Below, piece after piece: positions 34,612 to 45,351 of a stretch of DNA of 64,000 nt. Below the pieces are notes generated by a model. The model was given only the letters and a program-made list of their open reading frames with translations, was not told where the DNA came from and searched no databases. The stretch covers positions 70,187 through 134,186 of the forward strand of contig JAKUCV010001756.1 of assembly GCA_028386065.3 (NCBI GenBank). Direction: 5' to 3'. The position numbers and the translations under genes are program-made. This DNA comes from Turnera subulata. Taxonomy: Eukaryota > Streptophyta > Magnoliopsida > Malpighiales > Passifloraceae. Position 1 is the stretch's first letter. Each line of letters starts with the position of its first letter.

Positions 34612-37600
34612 TGTAACGCCCTGATTTTTTTTGTATCCTTAATTTAAAAAAAATTGGATTCTGGTGACGGAAATAAAATTTATTTTCCTTGGATTTATTA
34701 ATTTTAAGTGGGTAATATGTCGTTTTCGAGTTTCGTCGGATGTAAAATGCGTTTCGGGATGAAACACGAAGTTGATCGTAGTTTTAGTTTAAACTACATC
34801 GTTTTGGGTTAGAAAAAAAAATATAAACCAACCCTAGGGATGGGTCAACCTGGGCGGGTTGACCAAGCCAAGCCAAACGACACGTCGTGGCCGGCTGGAT
34901 CAAGCCTAGATGCCCCCTTTCTTCTTCTTTTTCCTTTTTCCCTTCTCTTCATGTTTTCTTCCTTTTCCGCCGCTGCCAACGGCTCTTGTCTCCACGATCT
35001 GCTCCCCTCCATCATGATGCCAACGGTCATCAACCCCACAACCTCTTTATCTTTTCTTTTCCCTATCTCTTCCTTTTCTTCTCCCCTCAATTCCATTCTC
35101 GAAACCCCTCACTCCTTCACTTTCTCTCTCGCTGACACCAACACCATCTTCTTCCTCTCTCATCGACGATCACCTTTCCTTCACTTGTCGCCGCTGCTGC
35201 ACCGAGGCCGGGTTGAGGTCTGGGCGGAGAACTCGAGGATCGAGTTCTGGTGTACGCCACCATCGCTGTCCGCGGCTGTGACGAGGAGGCCTGCGCGAGG
35301 TGTTGCCGCCACTGCGTCGTCGTCGTGCTGGTAAGTCTCGCCGCCCATCTTTTCTTCTTCCTCCACTCATCTCTTTAAATTGTTAGTGGTTTATTAATGA
35401 CGGTATGTGTACGCTTGTTGGTGGCCAGTAATTGCTGGGTGGTGGGCTCGACGTATGCGTGGGGGTTGCTGTGGTCGGATTTTGGAATTGACAACACGGG
35501 GTGGCGATGTGCTTAGATGGGGTCTACTGCTGGTGGTTCTGATTTCCAGTGGCAGAGCTTGCAGTCGCGTGATTCGGCACGCCTTTTGGACTCGTCTTGG
35601 AGCTGTGGACAGTGGGCAGTGACGACCCACTTGTCCTTATTCCGGTAAGGATTCTATACCACAATTTCATAAATTCATGTTGTTGCTGGTGGTCGTTTTG
35701 TTGTGGATTGGATGATTGTTGGATGGTGGCAGATCGATTGTGGTAGTAGTGCTGCTGAGGCTTGTTTTCTTGGCTTTGACTTTTCCGGCGAAGCTGACCG
35801 GAATTCGGTGAGGCTCGGGAAATTTCTGGCAAAGGCTCGGGTTCTGTCCAGCAGAACATACTTTTCTTCTTCGACCTTTAAACGGTATTTATTCTCGGTT
35901 TTGCCTTGTACATAAATACTGAATTCTATGACGATATGTACATTTACTTCTAAAAGAGATTTAGTGGTATACCGAGAGCGGGGAGTGAGTGTGTGTGGCA
36001 AGAAACTTACCGGCACGGATAGAATTTTAGGCCGATTAACGTTTGGGCTTGGGAATGACTTTAGAGCGATATTTATTAAAACCGGGCCCGGGCCCAATAA
36101 TATAATTATAAAGCTTAGAATGTTTTTTTTTTATGGAGTTAAAGATATGGACTTAAGGCCTAATAACAATTAAATAAGTTATGGACTTTAAGGAACTCGC
36201 TTGAAGCCCAATTTCATAATTGGTTGGTATGGACTTGGCCTTAGGCCCGAGAACCTGTTTATGAACTTAGACTTAGAGATTTCTTAATCGGATAGTTGGG
36301 GTCGAGTTTTACTCGATAGGGCATATATCGTTAGCATACTTGCACGATTTTACTTTTAAAATTATTTAGTGATTATTATATGTCTGGGTATTCAGGCACA
36401 GGTAATACCTCGGGATCTGGGGAGTTGGGCTCGAGGAGAAGTCATAATCAACTTTTCGAGGTGACATTACAAGTCTTTTACATATGTTTTGTGAATGCAT
36501 GTTGGTGTGGTTAGTTAGTTTACTTGCCTTGTTTGCTACATGCGGTGATTGGGATTATGTGCCTATTTTCTCTCACATGTCTAATTTCGGTATAAGTAAT
36601 TGTTATGGAATATAACATGTTATCATGTTTTGGCGATAGTGTGAGGTTATGGGCCAAAGGCCCGGATATGGGAATAATACATAACGTTCACACATCCCTG
36701 GAAAACATAATGTATGGCACACAGAACTGTAAAGAACAACTAAGAATAAAATACTAAATTCTACTGTGTAGTTGACCGGTAGCCCCGAGGGAGGGTTGGG
36801 TACCCTCGGGTCACTTTATGCGGTTTAGCATGGTTATCCCAGGGGAAGGTAGGTGCACCCCGGGAAGACTTGCACCAGTTAGGTGTGTTTGAGCGCACCC
36901 TCAGGGAGCTAGCGGCCACTCGAGGTTTATCGGTGGTTTCTGACCTCAGAATCTACCCCTTCTGAGGTTCGACACTTGGGTTTCACACCCGGATCTGATT
37001 AGATGCGCTACCGAGGCTTGACTCACAGTAGAGGGCCCAGAATAATAATAAGATACATTGAAGCTAAACAATAAATACAATAATGCGATAAGATGACTAC
37101 GTGTGGTGTGTGATTCTAATATTGCTTGTATGCTATACTTGTGTTCGTGAACAACTCACCCTACGAGTATGACTTCACTTTTCATGTGTACATAGACTTT
37201 TAATGCTCACTGAGTAGGCGACTCATATAATCACCACCGTTGTTTTTCAGACCTTAGTTAGCGTGTTGTTATCGCCTCTATCTTTCGACTCAGAGTTCAG
37301 ACGCAGATACCTCAGCAGGTAGTTGTGCATCATCTCTCGGTTGGATCCATAGAACCCATATGCATATTCTTTTCTTTATCACGATTTTATGATATTCATC
37401 TTCCACTGCCTAAGACTTATTTTGAGATGTCATAATTGGTTCATTACTTTGTTGGCGGTTTGCCTGGACCTGATTTGTGATATTATTTCGGCGCTTTGCT
37501 GGGTTGGCTTATGACTTGTTAAGCTGGTTTATTTCCTTACATTTTATGACATCTCGGTGTTAATAAGTCTTTATGGATAATGTTTGTGTGCCGAGGCACT

Positions 37601-37690
37601 GGTTTACGTATCCCGGGTTTCAAGGGTATTTTGGTAAATTCCTTTCATTTAATTGTTTTATTTCTTAAAAATCGGGATACGGGTGCTTCA
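34612..37690 (+). repeat. 5' LTR of the gag element, 3,079 bp
   Basis: It contains a pyrimidine-rich leader-like ORF (34840-35334, not regarded as a gene), a hairpin ACCTCAGAA/TTCTGAGGT (36943-36968) and a CCGAGGG/CCCTCGG hairpin near 36785-36810. The site TTCTTTTCTT near 37366 is uninterrupted, unlike in the 3' LTR. Confidence 0.92.
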
Positions 37691-37712
37691 GCTTGGTAGC
37701 GGAGCGGGCTTC
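37691..37712 (+). other. Primer-binding site (degenerate)
   Basis: GCTTGGTAGCGGAGCGGGCT follows the LTR end directly. It resembles TGGTATCAGAGC-type sites for initiator Met-tRNA but has diverged. Confidence 0.45.
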
Positions 37713-37833
37713 AGATCCTTGGCTTTAAAAGAGATGTATCTTTAAATTACAAGTGATTTATGTGTTAAAGCTGGTTTCCTGTTTTGAAACTCAAAAGTGT
37801 TTTGACATATTTTGCATTCATATAGGTGTTATT

Positions 37834-39134
37834 ATGGATCCACCGCAAGACCAGCACAATGTTGATGGGCAGGATGAACACCCTAGCCATATTTCCAACT
37901 CAGTGTCAGTGATGCAAGTCTCTGATGGTCAGGGAATTACTGGTGCAGCAGGAGCACAAAATGCAGCGCCATTAGTACCTCCTGGTATGGATGGGCGATA
38001 CAACAACAGTTTCAGGCTTTCCTGCAGTGGCAGCAGTTCCAACAGTTTCATCAGCAACAGTAGGGCGCCCAAGCCATTCCGGTCGCACCTGTGGTAGGCA
38101 GTATGGAGAGTGGTTATAAGCACATAGATAAGACAGCAGTTGAGATGTTCTCGGGAGAGAGAATCACCGCAAGGGTGGCTGATGATTGGTTCCGCCAGGT
38201 GGAGAATGTCTTGGAGAAGTTCACGTATACACCTGAGCACTGGGTCCGATTTGCGGCACACAAGTTCACGGGTTACGCATTGAGTTGGTGGCAGGGACTT
38301 GTTGCGAACCTACCTAGACCGGTGGAGATGCCATGGGCAGACTTCAAGGATAAATTCTACAAGGAGTTCCTTACCATTGGTTTCTTAGAGGACCAGAAAA
38401 AGCAGTTTCTTGAGGTAAAACAAGGGCCCGATGAGTCGGTTTCTGCATTCAGGATTCGGTTCTGTATCCTTCTCTCTTACGCCAAGGAGTTTGTGCCCGA
38501 TGAGGTCACTCAGTGTAGGCGGTTTGTTGGCGCTTTGCGCCGCGAGTTGGCGATAGTAGTGGCTGGTGGGAGACACCGGACTTGGGAGGCAGTTTGTGAG
38601 GCTGCTTTTGAAGCTGAGAGGATTCAGTTGATCAGGCAGGAGGCTCGGGCAGCCGAGTGGGGGAAGCAGTCAACAGTGTCTGGACAAAAAATGCAACATT
38701 CTGATTCTGGTGATGCAAGTTACACTAGTCGACAGGGTTCTTCTTACCAAGGTTCAAAGAAGTCCCGAGGATAGAATTATTAGGGTGGACCGGGCAGGTC
38801 TTCGGGAGGAAGGTCTTATCAGTCTGGATCTCAGGGGTGGGGTTCCTGGGCAAGACCTCCTATTACATGTTGGTATTGCGGGAAGCAGGGACACAACAAG
38901 TCGGAGTGTTACAAGAAGATTCGAGATAGTGGTGGTAGTGGGTCCCAATATACCGTACAAAACTTCGTGGCTAGTGGTACAGCTCCTTCTGGTCTGAACA
39001 AGGGTGGTGGACACCAGGGAGGACATCGTGGGAGTTCTGGAGCTCCGAGCCACGGAGGTGCTACTCGATATACTACAACTCCTAGGGTGTACGCTATCAC
39101 TCGGGAGGAAGCTACCGACGCCCCAGAGGAATGA
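37834..39134 (+). pseudogene. Retrotransposon gag with CCHC zinc knuckle (frame broken)
   Basis: The start is MDPPQDQHNVDGQDE at 37834. A frameshift near 38000 leads into a Gln-rich stretch with one TAG. The retrotransposon gag core then runs openly from 38070 to 38774 (ARVADDWFRQVENVLEKF, YALSWWQ, WADFKDKFYKEF). Two TAGs follow at about 38772-38786, then the zinc knuckle C-X2-C-X4-H-X4-C (CWYCGKQGHNKSEC, 38868-38909). The end is TPRVYAITREEATDAPEE and TGA at 39132. This last phrase precedes protease in Ty3/gypsy chromovirus polyproteins, but no protease follows. The stops in Gln-rich contexts fit CAG-to-TAG decay. Confidence 0.85.
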
Positions 39135-39184
39135 GTTTTCTTAAGAGGATTCACTTTTGTTTTTTTTTCTTTTTTCTTACCTTG

Positions 39185-39222
39185 TAAATTTCGAGGACGA
39201 ATTTTAGTAAGAGTGGAATGCT
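39185..39222 (+). other. Internal copy of the pre-LTR polypurine-type sequence
   Basis: AATTTCGAGGACGAATTTTA followed by GTAAGAGTGGAATG resembles TTTCGAGGACGAAATTCTTT plus AAGGTGGGTAGGAC at 41507-41539, just before the 3' LTR. It lies right after the gag stop and marks the border of the 2.3-kb module carrying the antisense frames. Confidence 0.5.
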
Positions 39223-39334
39223 GTCAATGCTTATTTAGTGGGACATTCACATAAGTGGTAATTGATGTCATAAACATGCAGAAACATAAATATTATTATT
39301 ATTACAAATATTATTATTACATTATTATAATTTT

Positions 39335-39971
39335 TTATGTTAACTCTGATGCTCTCATTCCATGAGAACCACATACCGCCCGTGCTGTTCTGGCCAGGAA
39401 GTTCGAACCGGTTTGCCCGAGGGAAACGAAGCGGGATGACACCGTGATTGTCTTCAGGTTGCCACGCGGTCTCCGTGAGCAGAACCATGTTGGGTTTGTA
39501 CTGGTTCTTCAGATCTCTCAGCGTACGCACGAACTCATGGGAGCGCCTGGCGACTCCTCTGCAGTTCCAAACTAGTAGATGGACCTTTGGCCAAGTGGGT
39601 GGTAATCGGGTTACTCGGGGCACGCTCCGGGCAGTCATCGAAACCTGGTAACAACTACCTTGGTCCAGGTTGTTGCAAGTGGGCTCTAGCTAGAATTCCT
39701 CAAGTTTTTCAGAAATGAAAAACATCACGGAATTGGCTGAACCATAAAAGGAGGTCCTCAGGGTGCTTTGGTCCTCTAGGAAGAACGTCTCTTCTATGGG
39801 AGTGACAAAGAACCTGGACGAATAGAGTTCGTCGACGAAGACCAGACGAGGCATCCTGCCGAGCTCGTTCGGCAATTCCTCTGGTCGTTCATTTATCAGG
39901 CTATAGGCTAGCCGATTCCTCCTTCCTAAAGAGGCACCTTCAACGAAAAAAACCGAGGATGGAGAAGGCAT
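39335..39971 (-). pseudogene. Endonuclease-like accessory ORF, copy 2, antisense in the gag element
   Basis: The minus-strand start at 39971 reads MPSPSSVFFVEGASLGRRNR, clearly homologous to the ORF at 25856. A TAG at 39690 interrupts it; the same frame then continues with VHLLVWNCRGVARRSHEF, NMVLLTETAW and GGMWFSWNES. WNCRG and the TET glutamate resemble the N-terminal catalytic part of LINE/EEP endonucleases. The rest of an endonuclease is missing. A minus-strand TATAAAAG is at 40072-40065, about 94 bp upstream of the start. The first ~95 residues are not recognised. Confidence 0.55.
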
Positions 39972-40311
39972 TTTTGTCTCGTAGTATTTGTTTTTCTGAT
40001 CGTGGGTTTTAAGATCTTGTTTTTTTTCAAAATTCTTTTGATGTTTTGTCTTTCATCGCCCTGTCTTTTATACTCATATGGGAGTATGGTTACCGTTTTG
40101 TTTTTCAAAGTTTAGACCCCACCTGCCTGCAGAAAAGTCAAAAAAAAAAACGGTGATTGAAAAAGTGGATTTTTTCCCACAAAACTCCATATCGTCTACA
40201 ATTCTCGAGGTTTTACTTTTTGAAAATCTTGCCTTTGCCTTAATTATCGCTCGGTCACAAGGTATGTTCTCTGGCTACTAATGCGAGGGCTTTCCAGTGC
40301 ATCTTCGTCTC

Positions 40312-40640
40312 TCAATTTGCTTTTGCTTTGACAACCTTTGTTTTTCTCCCTATGGCTTCCTTTACTTTTTCCACATCATCTATCACTTCCATCAGGGGAC
40401 TATCGTGGCCAAACTGATGGGACGATGCCTCGAGTGTAGTGCTTATGCAACGAAGTTGCTTCTGTTTGGACATTAGGGAGGGATACGATATCTGGAAGAC
40501 ATTTTTGGCTTGTGGACAGGTGGATATCGTTTCTTTCGAGGGACACAGGACGTGCTCGTGATTATCACCTTGCGAGTTAACGGACGTCTTTTCACAAGAA
40601 GAACCGACACCTCCGTCAGTTATGCGAGTTGCATTTCTCG
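40312..40640 (-). pseudogene. ORF-b, antisense frame of the gag element (about 100 codons)
   Basis: The minus strand is open from about 40640 to TGA at 40312 and contains VNSQGDNHEHVLCPSKETIS, then an acidic/basic helical-looking tail ending TKVVKAKAN. The first part matches 6982-7198 in both protein and DNA. No start codon is evident, so it may be an exon or the remnant of a longer frame. Product unknown. Confidence 0.4.
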
Positions 40641-40962
40641 GGATCGAGGACCTATGTGACCGATCGAGAGCGCTGGTTGAGAAATACGAGTTTTATTTTA
40701 ACTTCTTATGGGTGGTTTTATTTCTTCCTTGATGGTTTTTATTTTTACATGAAATATTTGTTCTTACCACCCTTTGTGTTTTTGGGTTACTACTAACAGG
40801 TTTGGTTCTATTTCTTTTGTTGGTTTAAATTCTTTTAAATATATATATATATATACTTCGTTACCATTATTTATGTTTTCGGATTATTAACAAGGAGGTT
40901 TGTTTAATAAAAACAATAACTTTATTTATTTTTGGTAACATATTACATAGAGAATGAGTACA

Positions 40963-41361
40963 CTATGGAGTTATTTGCTTCTCTGGAACTTTTACAAGTT
41001 TACGCATACTCTCGATCTGAGAGGAGAGTCCCATACAAGCCTGCTCGATCTACGTCATCGTAGTGTTGACCTTCATCAGGGAAGCGTTCAGATGCTTCAG
41101 TGTCTGCAGTGATGTATCGCTGGGAGCAGTTGCCTTGCCCTTCTTATCATCAGCATCCTTGCGACCGGAAGGCTCCTCCTTGCCGACAGGTTTCTTTCGC
41201 CGTCTCCTGGAGACAACCATATGCTCTTATAGACCGATGATGTTCGTCTTGAAGCGTTTCTTCGGAGATTCTTCATCGGAGTCTGTAAAGGGATTAACAC
41301 CACCAGTATAACTTAACTCCTCTGAGTCAGAGGTAGTTCTAGATCTTATGGGTGAATCCAT
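40963..41361 (-). pseudogene. ORF-a, antisense accessory ORF of the gag element (two stops)
   Basis: The minus-strand start at 41361 reads MDSPIRSRTTSDSEE and aligns along its length with the ORF at 6251-6628, including FKTNIIGL-EHMVVS and the basic RRRRKK segment. There are two in-frame stops (a TAA after FKTNIIGL and a TAG in the C-terminal half) but no frameshift. It is located 179 bp inside the 3' LTR, as in the other element. Confidence 0.7.
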
Positions 41362-41395
41362 GATAGAGGGCGAGTTTGCCAAGTTAAAGGATCGA

Positions 41396-41403
41396 TTTTT
41401 ATA
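41396..41403 (-). promoter_or_regulatory. TATA box of antisense ORF-a
   Basis: TATAAAAA on the minus strand lies 35 bp before the ATG at 41361, the same arrangement as TATAAATA at 6209-6216. Confidence 0.5.
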
Positions 41404-41539
41404 AGAGGAATGCGATTTTGCATAGGGGTAAAAACGGCATCTCGTGTTGGTACAGAGTATACCAGAAGTTTACCATGGTAGGACCTACGGATATGATGAT
41501 TGAATTTCGAGGACGAAATTCTTTTAAGGTGGGTAGGAC

Positions 41540-44500
41540 TGTAACGCCCTGATTTTTTTCGTATCCTTAATTTAAAAAAAATGGATTCTGGTGACGGAAA
41601 TAAAATTTATTTTCCTTAGATTTATTAATTTCAAGTGGGTAATATGTCGTGTTCGAGTTTCGTCGGATGTAAAATGCGTTTTGGGATGAAACACGAAGTT
41701 GATCGTAGTTTTAGTTTAAACTACGTCATTTTGGGTTAGAGAAAAAAATATAAACCAACCCTAGGGATGGGTCAACCTGGGCGGGTTGACCAAGCCAAGC
41801 CAAACGACACGTCGTGGCCGGCTGGGTCAAGCCTAGGTGCCCACTTTCTTCTTCTTTTTCCTTTTTCCCTTCTCTTCATGTTTTCTTCCTTTTCCGCCGC
41901 TGCCAACGGCTCTTGTCTCCACGATCTGCTCCCCTCCATCATGATGCCAACGGTCATCAACCCCAGGCTCGGGTTTTGTCGAGCAGAACATACTTTTCTT
42001 CTTCGACCTTTAAACGGTATTTATTCTCATTTTTGCCTTATACATAAATACTGAATTCTATGACGATATGTACATTTACTTCTATATGAGATTTAGTGGT
42101 ATTCCGAGAGCGGAGAGTGAGTGTGTGTGGCCGGAAACTTACCGACACGGATAGAATTTTAGGCCGATTAACGTTTGGGCTCGGGATTGACTTTAGAGCG
42201 ATATTTAGGAAAACCGGGCCCAGGCCCAATAATATAATTATAAAGCTTAGAATGTTTTTTTTATGGACTTTAAGATATGGACTTAAGGCCTAATAACAAT
42301 TAAATAAGTTATGGACTTTAAGGAACTCGCTTGAAGCCCAATTTCATAATTGGTTAGTATGGACTTGGCCTTAGGCCCGAGAACCTATTTATGAACTTAG
42401 ACTTAGAGATTTCTTAATCTGATAGTTGGGGTCGAGTTTTACTCGATAGGGCATATATCATTAGCATACTTGCACGATTTTGCTTTTAAAATTGTTTAGT
42501 GATTATTATATGTCCCTGTATTCAGGCACGGGTAATACCTCGGGAGCTGGGGAGTCGGGCTCGAGGAGAAGTCATAATCAACTTTTCGATGTGACAATAC
42601 AAGTTTTTTACATATGTTTTGTGAATGCATGTTGGTGTGGTTAGTTAGTTTATTTGCCTTGTTTGCTACATGCGGTGATTGAGATTATGTGCCTGTTTGC
42701 TCTCACATGTCTAATTTCGGTATAAGTAATTGTTATGTAATATAACATGTTATCATGTTTTGGCGATAGTGTGAGGTTATGGGCCAAAGGCCCGGATATG
42801 GGAATAATACATAACGTTCACATATCCCTGGAAAACATAATGTATGGCACACAGAACTGTAAAGAACAACTAAGAATAGAATACTAAATTCTACTGTGAA
42901 GTCGACCGGTAGCCCCGAGGGAGGGTTGGGTACCCTCGGGTCACTTTATGCAGTTTTGCATGGTTATCCCAGGGGAAAGTGGGTGCACCCCTAGAAGACT
43001 TGCACCAGTTAGGTGTGTCTGAGCGCACCCTCAGGGAGCTAGCGGCCACTCGAGGTTTATCGGTGGTTTCTGACCTCAGAATCTACCCCTTCTGAGGTTC
43101 GACACTTGGGTTTCATACCCGGATCTGATCAAATACGCTACCGAGGCTTGACTCATAGTAGAGGGCCCAGAATAATAATAAGATACGTTGAAACTAAACA
43201 ATAAATACAATAATGCGATAAGATGACTATGTGTTGGTGTGTGATTCTAATATTGCTTGTATGCTATACTTGTGTTCGTGAACAACTCATCCCACGAGCA
43301 TGACTTCACTTTTCATGTGTACATAGACTTTTAGTGCTCACTGAGTAGGCGATTCACATAATCGCCACCGTTGTTTTTCAGACCTTAGTTAGCGTGCTGT
43401 TCTCGCCTCTATCTTTCGATTCGGAGTTCAGACGCAGATACCTCAGCAGGTAGTTGTGCATCATCTCTCGGTTGGATCCATAGAACCCATATGCATGTTC
43501 TTTTCTTGGGTTTTTGGTACGGATGGTACCCGTATTTTAGTGGTTGAGACAATCGTGTACCTAAAACTTTTGCTGAGACAATTATGTACCTGGAGTTGTT
43601 GCGGGCAGGTCAGTTAGGGGTCTCGGGCGGGGCATGTGCTGACGTGGATGCTGCCCCAAAATTGGGCAGCTGCCCGTTGCTCAAACGACGTCGTATCACT
43701 CGCAATACGACGTCATTTTGTCGTCTACATGGCAAGACATGGGCCCCACTTCAATAGTTATGTCAACCCCAAACAATAACTATCTTACCGGACAAAAAAT
43801 AAAGTTAATTTTTTTCTTAAATAATCGATTATATATTCATAATCAATTAGATAATTATATTCTTATAAAATCTGATAATCACACCCAACAAATCTTAACA
43901 ATTTTCAAAAAAAAAAGAAAAAGAAATCTGATCTGTCGATCGTTTAGACAGTGAATCAACTAAACAAATCAACACCCCCACAAAAACCCTCCCTCCCCCT
44001 CCCCCCACCAGCCGCCGCCTACCACCCACACTCTCTTCCTTTTAGTTTTTAAATTTTTTACTACTCCACACAAATCCATTAAGTGAAAAGAAAAAAGCTC
44101 ATGCTTTCACTAATCCACAAGCCCTGGTCGTCAGCTCCAATGTCCTTTCGTGAGCAGAAAATGGGTGAAGAAGAAGAAAAGGGAAAAAAAGAAGAAAAAA
44201 AAAAGAAATTCTTTTGTGTTCCCAGTAGACCGTGGTGTTGATGTCGGGTTTGGATGATGGTTGTTGTGGTGTCGGTGGCGGTGCCGGGTTTGGACGAAGG
44301 TGGAGGCAGTGCTGTGGTGTTGGTGGTGATTTGCTGTGGTGGAGATAGAATAGCGAGGGACAGAAAGAAGGAAGGAGGGGAGGGCGGCGGTTCCATCGCT
44401 GTCTGGATGGCTTTTGATCTGGCTTGGTGATTTTTGTTGGGAGAGAGGATGGTGGAGGAGGACAATCCGGCCATGGGTGGTGGATGATTTTTCTTTGGTC

Positions 44501-45346
44501 TGCTTTCGACTGAAAAGACGATAGGGGAGAGGGTGACGATTTTGATTTGTTGTTAATTAATAAATTAAATGCTTTTATTTTTGTGCATCATTAATGTCGG
44601 CAAAAAAAAACTACATTAATGCTCGGTCTAAAAATATATTAATGCTTTATTCTCCACTTGGAGAGCTTTTAAATATATTTATTAGTGGTCAAGTGGTAAG
44701 AATCATGTGGTTTTTTGGTTGAACCACTTAAACCCAGGTATAGAACTACTTGGAAAATCGGGTTAGAGCTAGGGAAAGTTGGTGGGACCCACGTCTTGCC
44801 ATGTGGACGACAAAACGACGTCGTATTGCGGTGATACGGCGTCGTTTGAGCAACGGGCAGCTGCCCAATTTTGGGGCAACATCCACGTCAGCACATGCCC
44901 CGCCCGAGACCCCTGACTGACCTGCCCGCAACAACTCCAGGTACATAATTGTCTCGGCAAAAGTTTTAGGTACAGGATTGTCTCAACCACTAAAATATGG
45001 GTACCATCCGTACCAAAAACCCTTCTTTTCTTTATCACGATTTTATGATATTCATCTTCCGCTGCCTAAGACTTATTTTGAGATGTCATAATTGGTTCAT
45101 TACTTTGTTGGCGGTTTGCCTGGACCTGATTTGTGATATTATTTCGGCGTTTTGCTGGGTTGGCTTATGACTTGTTAAGCTGGTTTATTTCCTTACATTT
45201 TATGACATCTCGGTGTTAATAAGTCTTTATGGATAATGTTTGTATGCCGAGGCACTGGTTTACGTATCCCGAGTTTCAAGGGTATTTTGGTAAATTCTTT
45301 TTATTTAATTGTTTTATTTCTTAAAAATCGGGATACGGGTGCTTCA
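41540..45346 (+). repeat. 3' LTR of the gag element, with deletion and insertion
   Basis: It has the same termini as the 5' LTR. Relative to it, about 795 bp are missing at 41965 (AACCCC joined to AGGCTCGGG) and 1,525 bp are added (the element at 43508-45022 plus its target duplication). It is preceded by TTTCGAGGACGAAATTCTTT and AAGGTGGGTAGGAC, the polypurine region. Confidence 0.92.
43508..45022. mobile_element. Non-autonomous Mutator-like element, 1,515 bp, in the 3' LTR
   Basis: Terminal inverted repeats of about 250 bp begin GGGTTTTTGGTACGGATGGT at both ends. The 10-bp direct repeat TTCTTTTCTT flanks it (43498-43507 and 45023-45032), and the 5' LTR has the single-copy site. Each TIR has an internal hairpin, GACGTCGTAT/ATACGACGTC (43687-43714; slightly decayed at the right). 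The interior has a simple-sequence minus-strand frame (44079-44474, Ser/Pro/Thr-rich) that may be captured leader sequence. No transposase is present. Confidence 0.92.
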
Positions 45347-45351
45347 GGAAA

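Larger units (their letters stand above)
34612..45346 (+). mobile_element. Non-autonomous gag-only LTR retrotransposon (TR-GAG type), complete
   Basis: Two LTRs (34612-37690 and 41540-45346) start TGTAACGCCCTGATT and end GGGATACGGGTGCTTCA. The 5-bp duplication GGAAA flanks the element at 34607-34611 and 45347-45351. The 3.85-kb internal region has a gag gene with zinc knuckle but no protease, reverse transcriptase or integrase, plus antisense frames. Hand comparison of 36181-36480 with 42301-42600 gives roughly 14 differences in 300 bp between LTRs. The 3' LTR has lost about 795 bp (counterpart 35038-35832) and gained the Mutator-like element at 43508-45022. Gag-only elements need enzymes from autonomous relatives. 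Confidence 0.93.

Noticed and set aside
34840..35334. 164-aa plus-strand ORF in the 5' LTR of the gag element
   Set aside because: The other LTR copy has lost most of it, and the sequence is pyrimidine-rich leader.
44079..44474. 131-aa minus-strand ORF as a captured host gene in the Mutator-like element
   Set aside because: Low-complexity Ser/Pro/Thr and poly-Phe; no recognisable parent gene, so gene capture is not supported.
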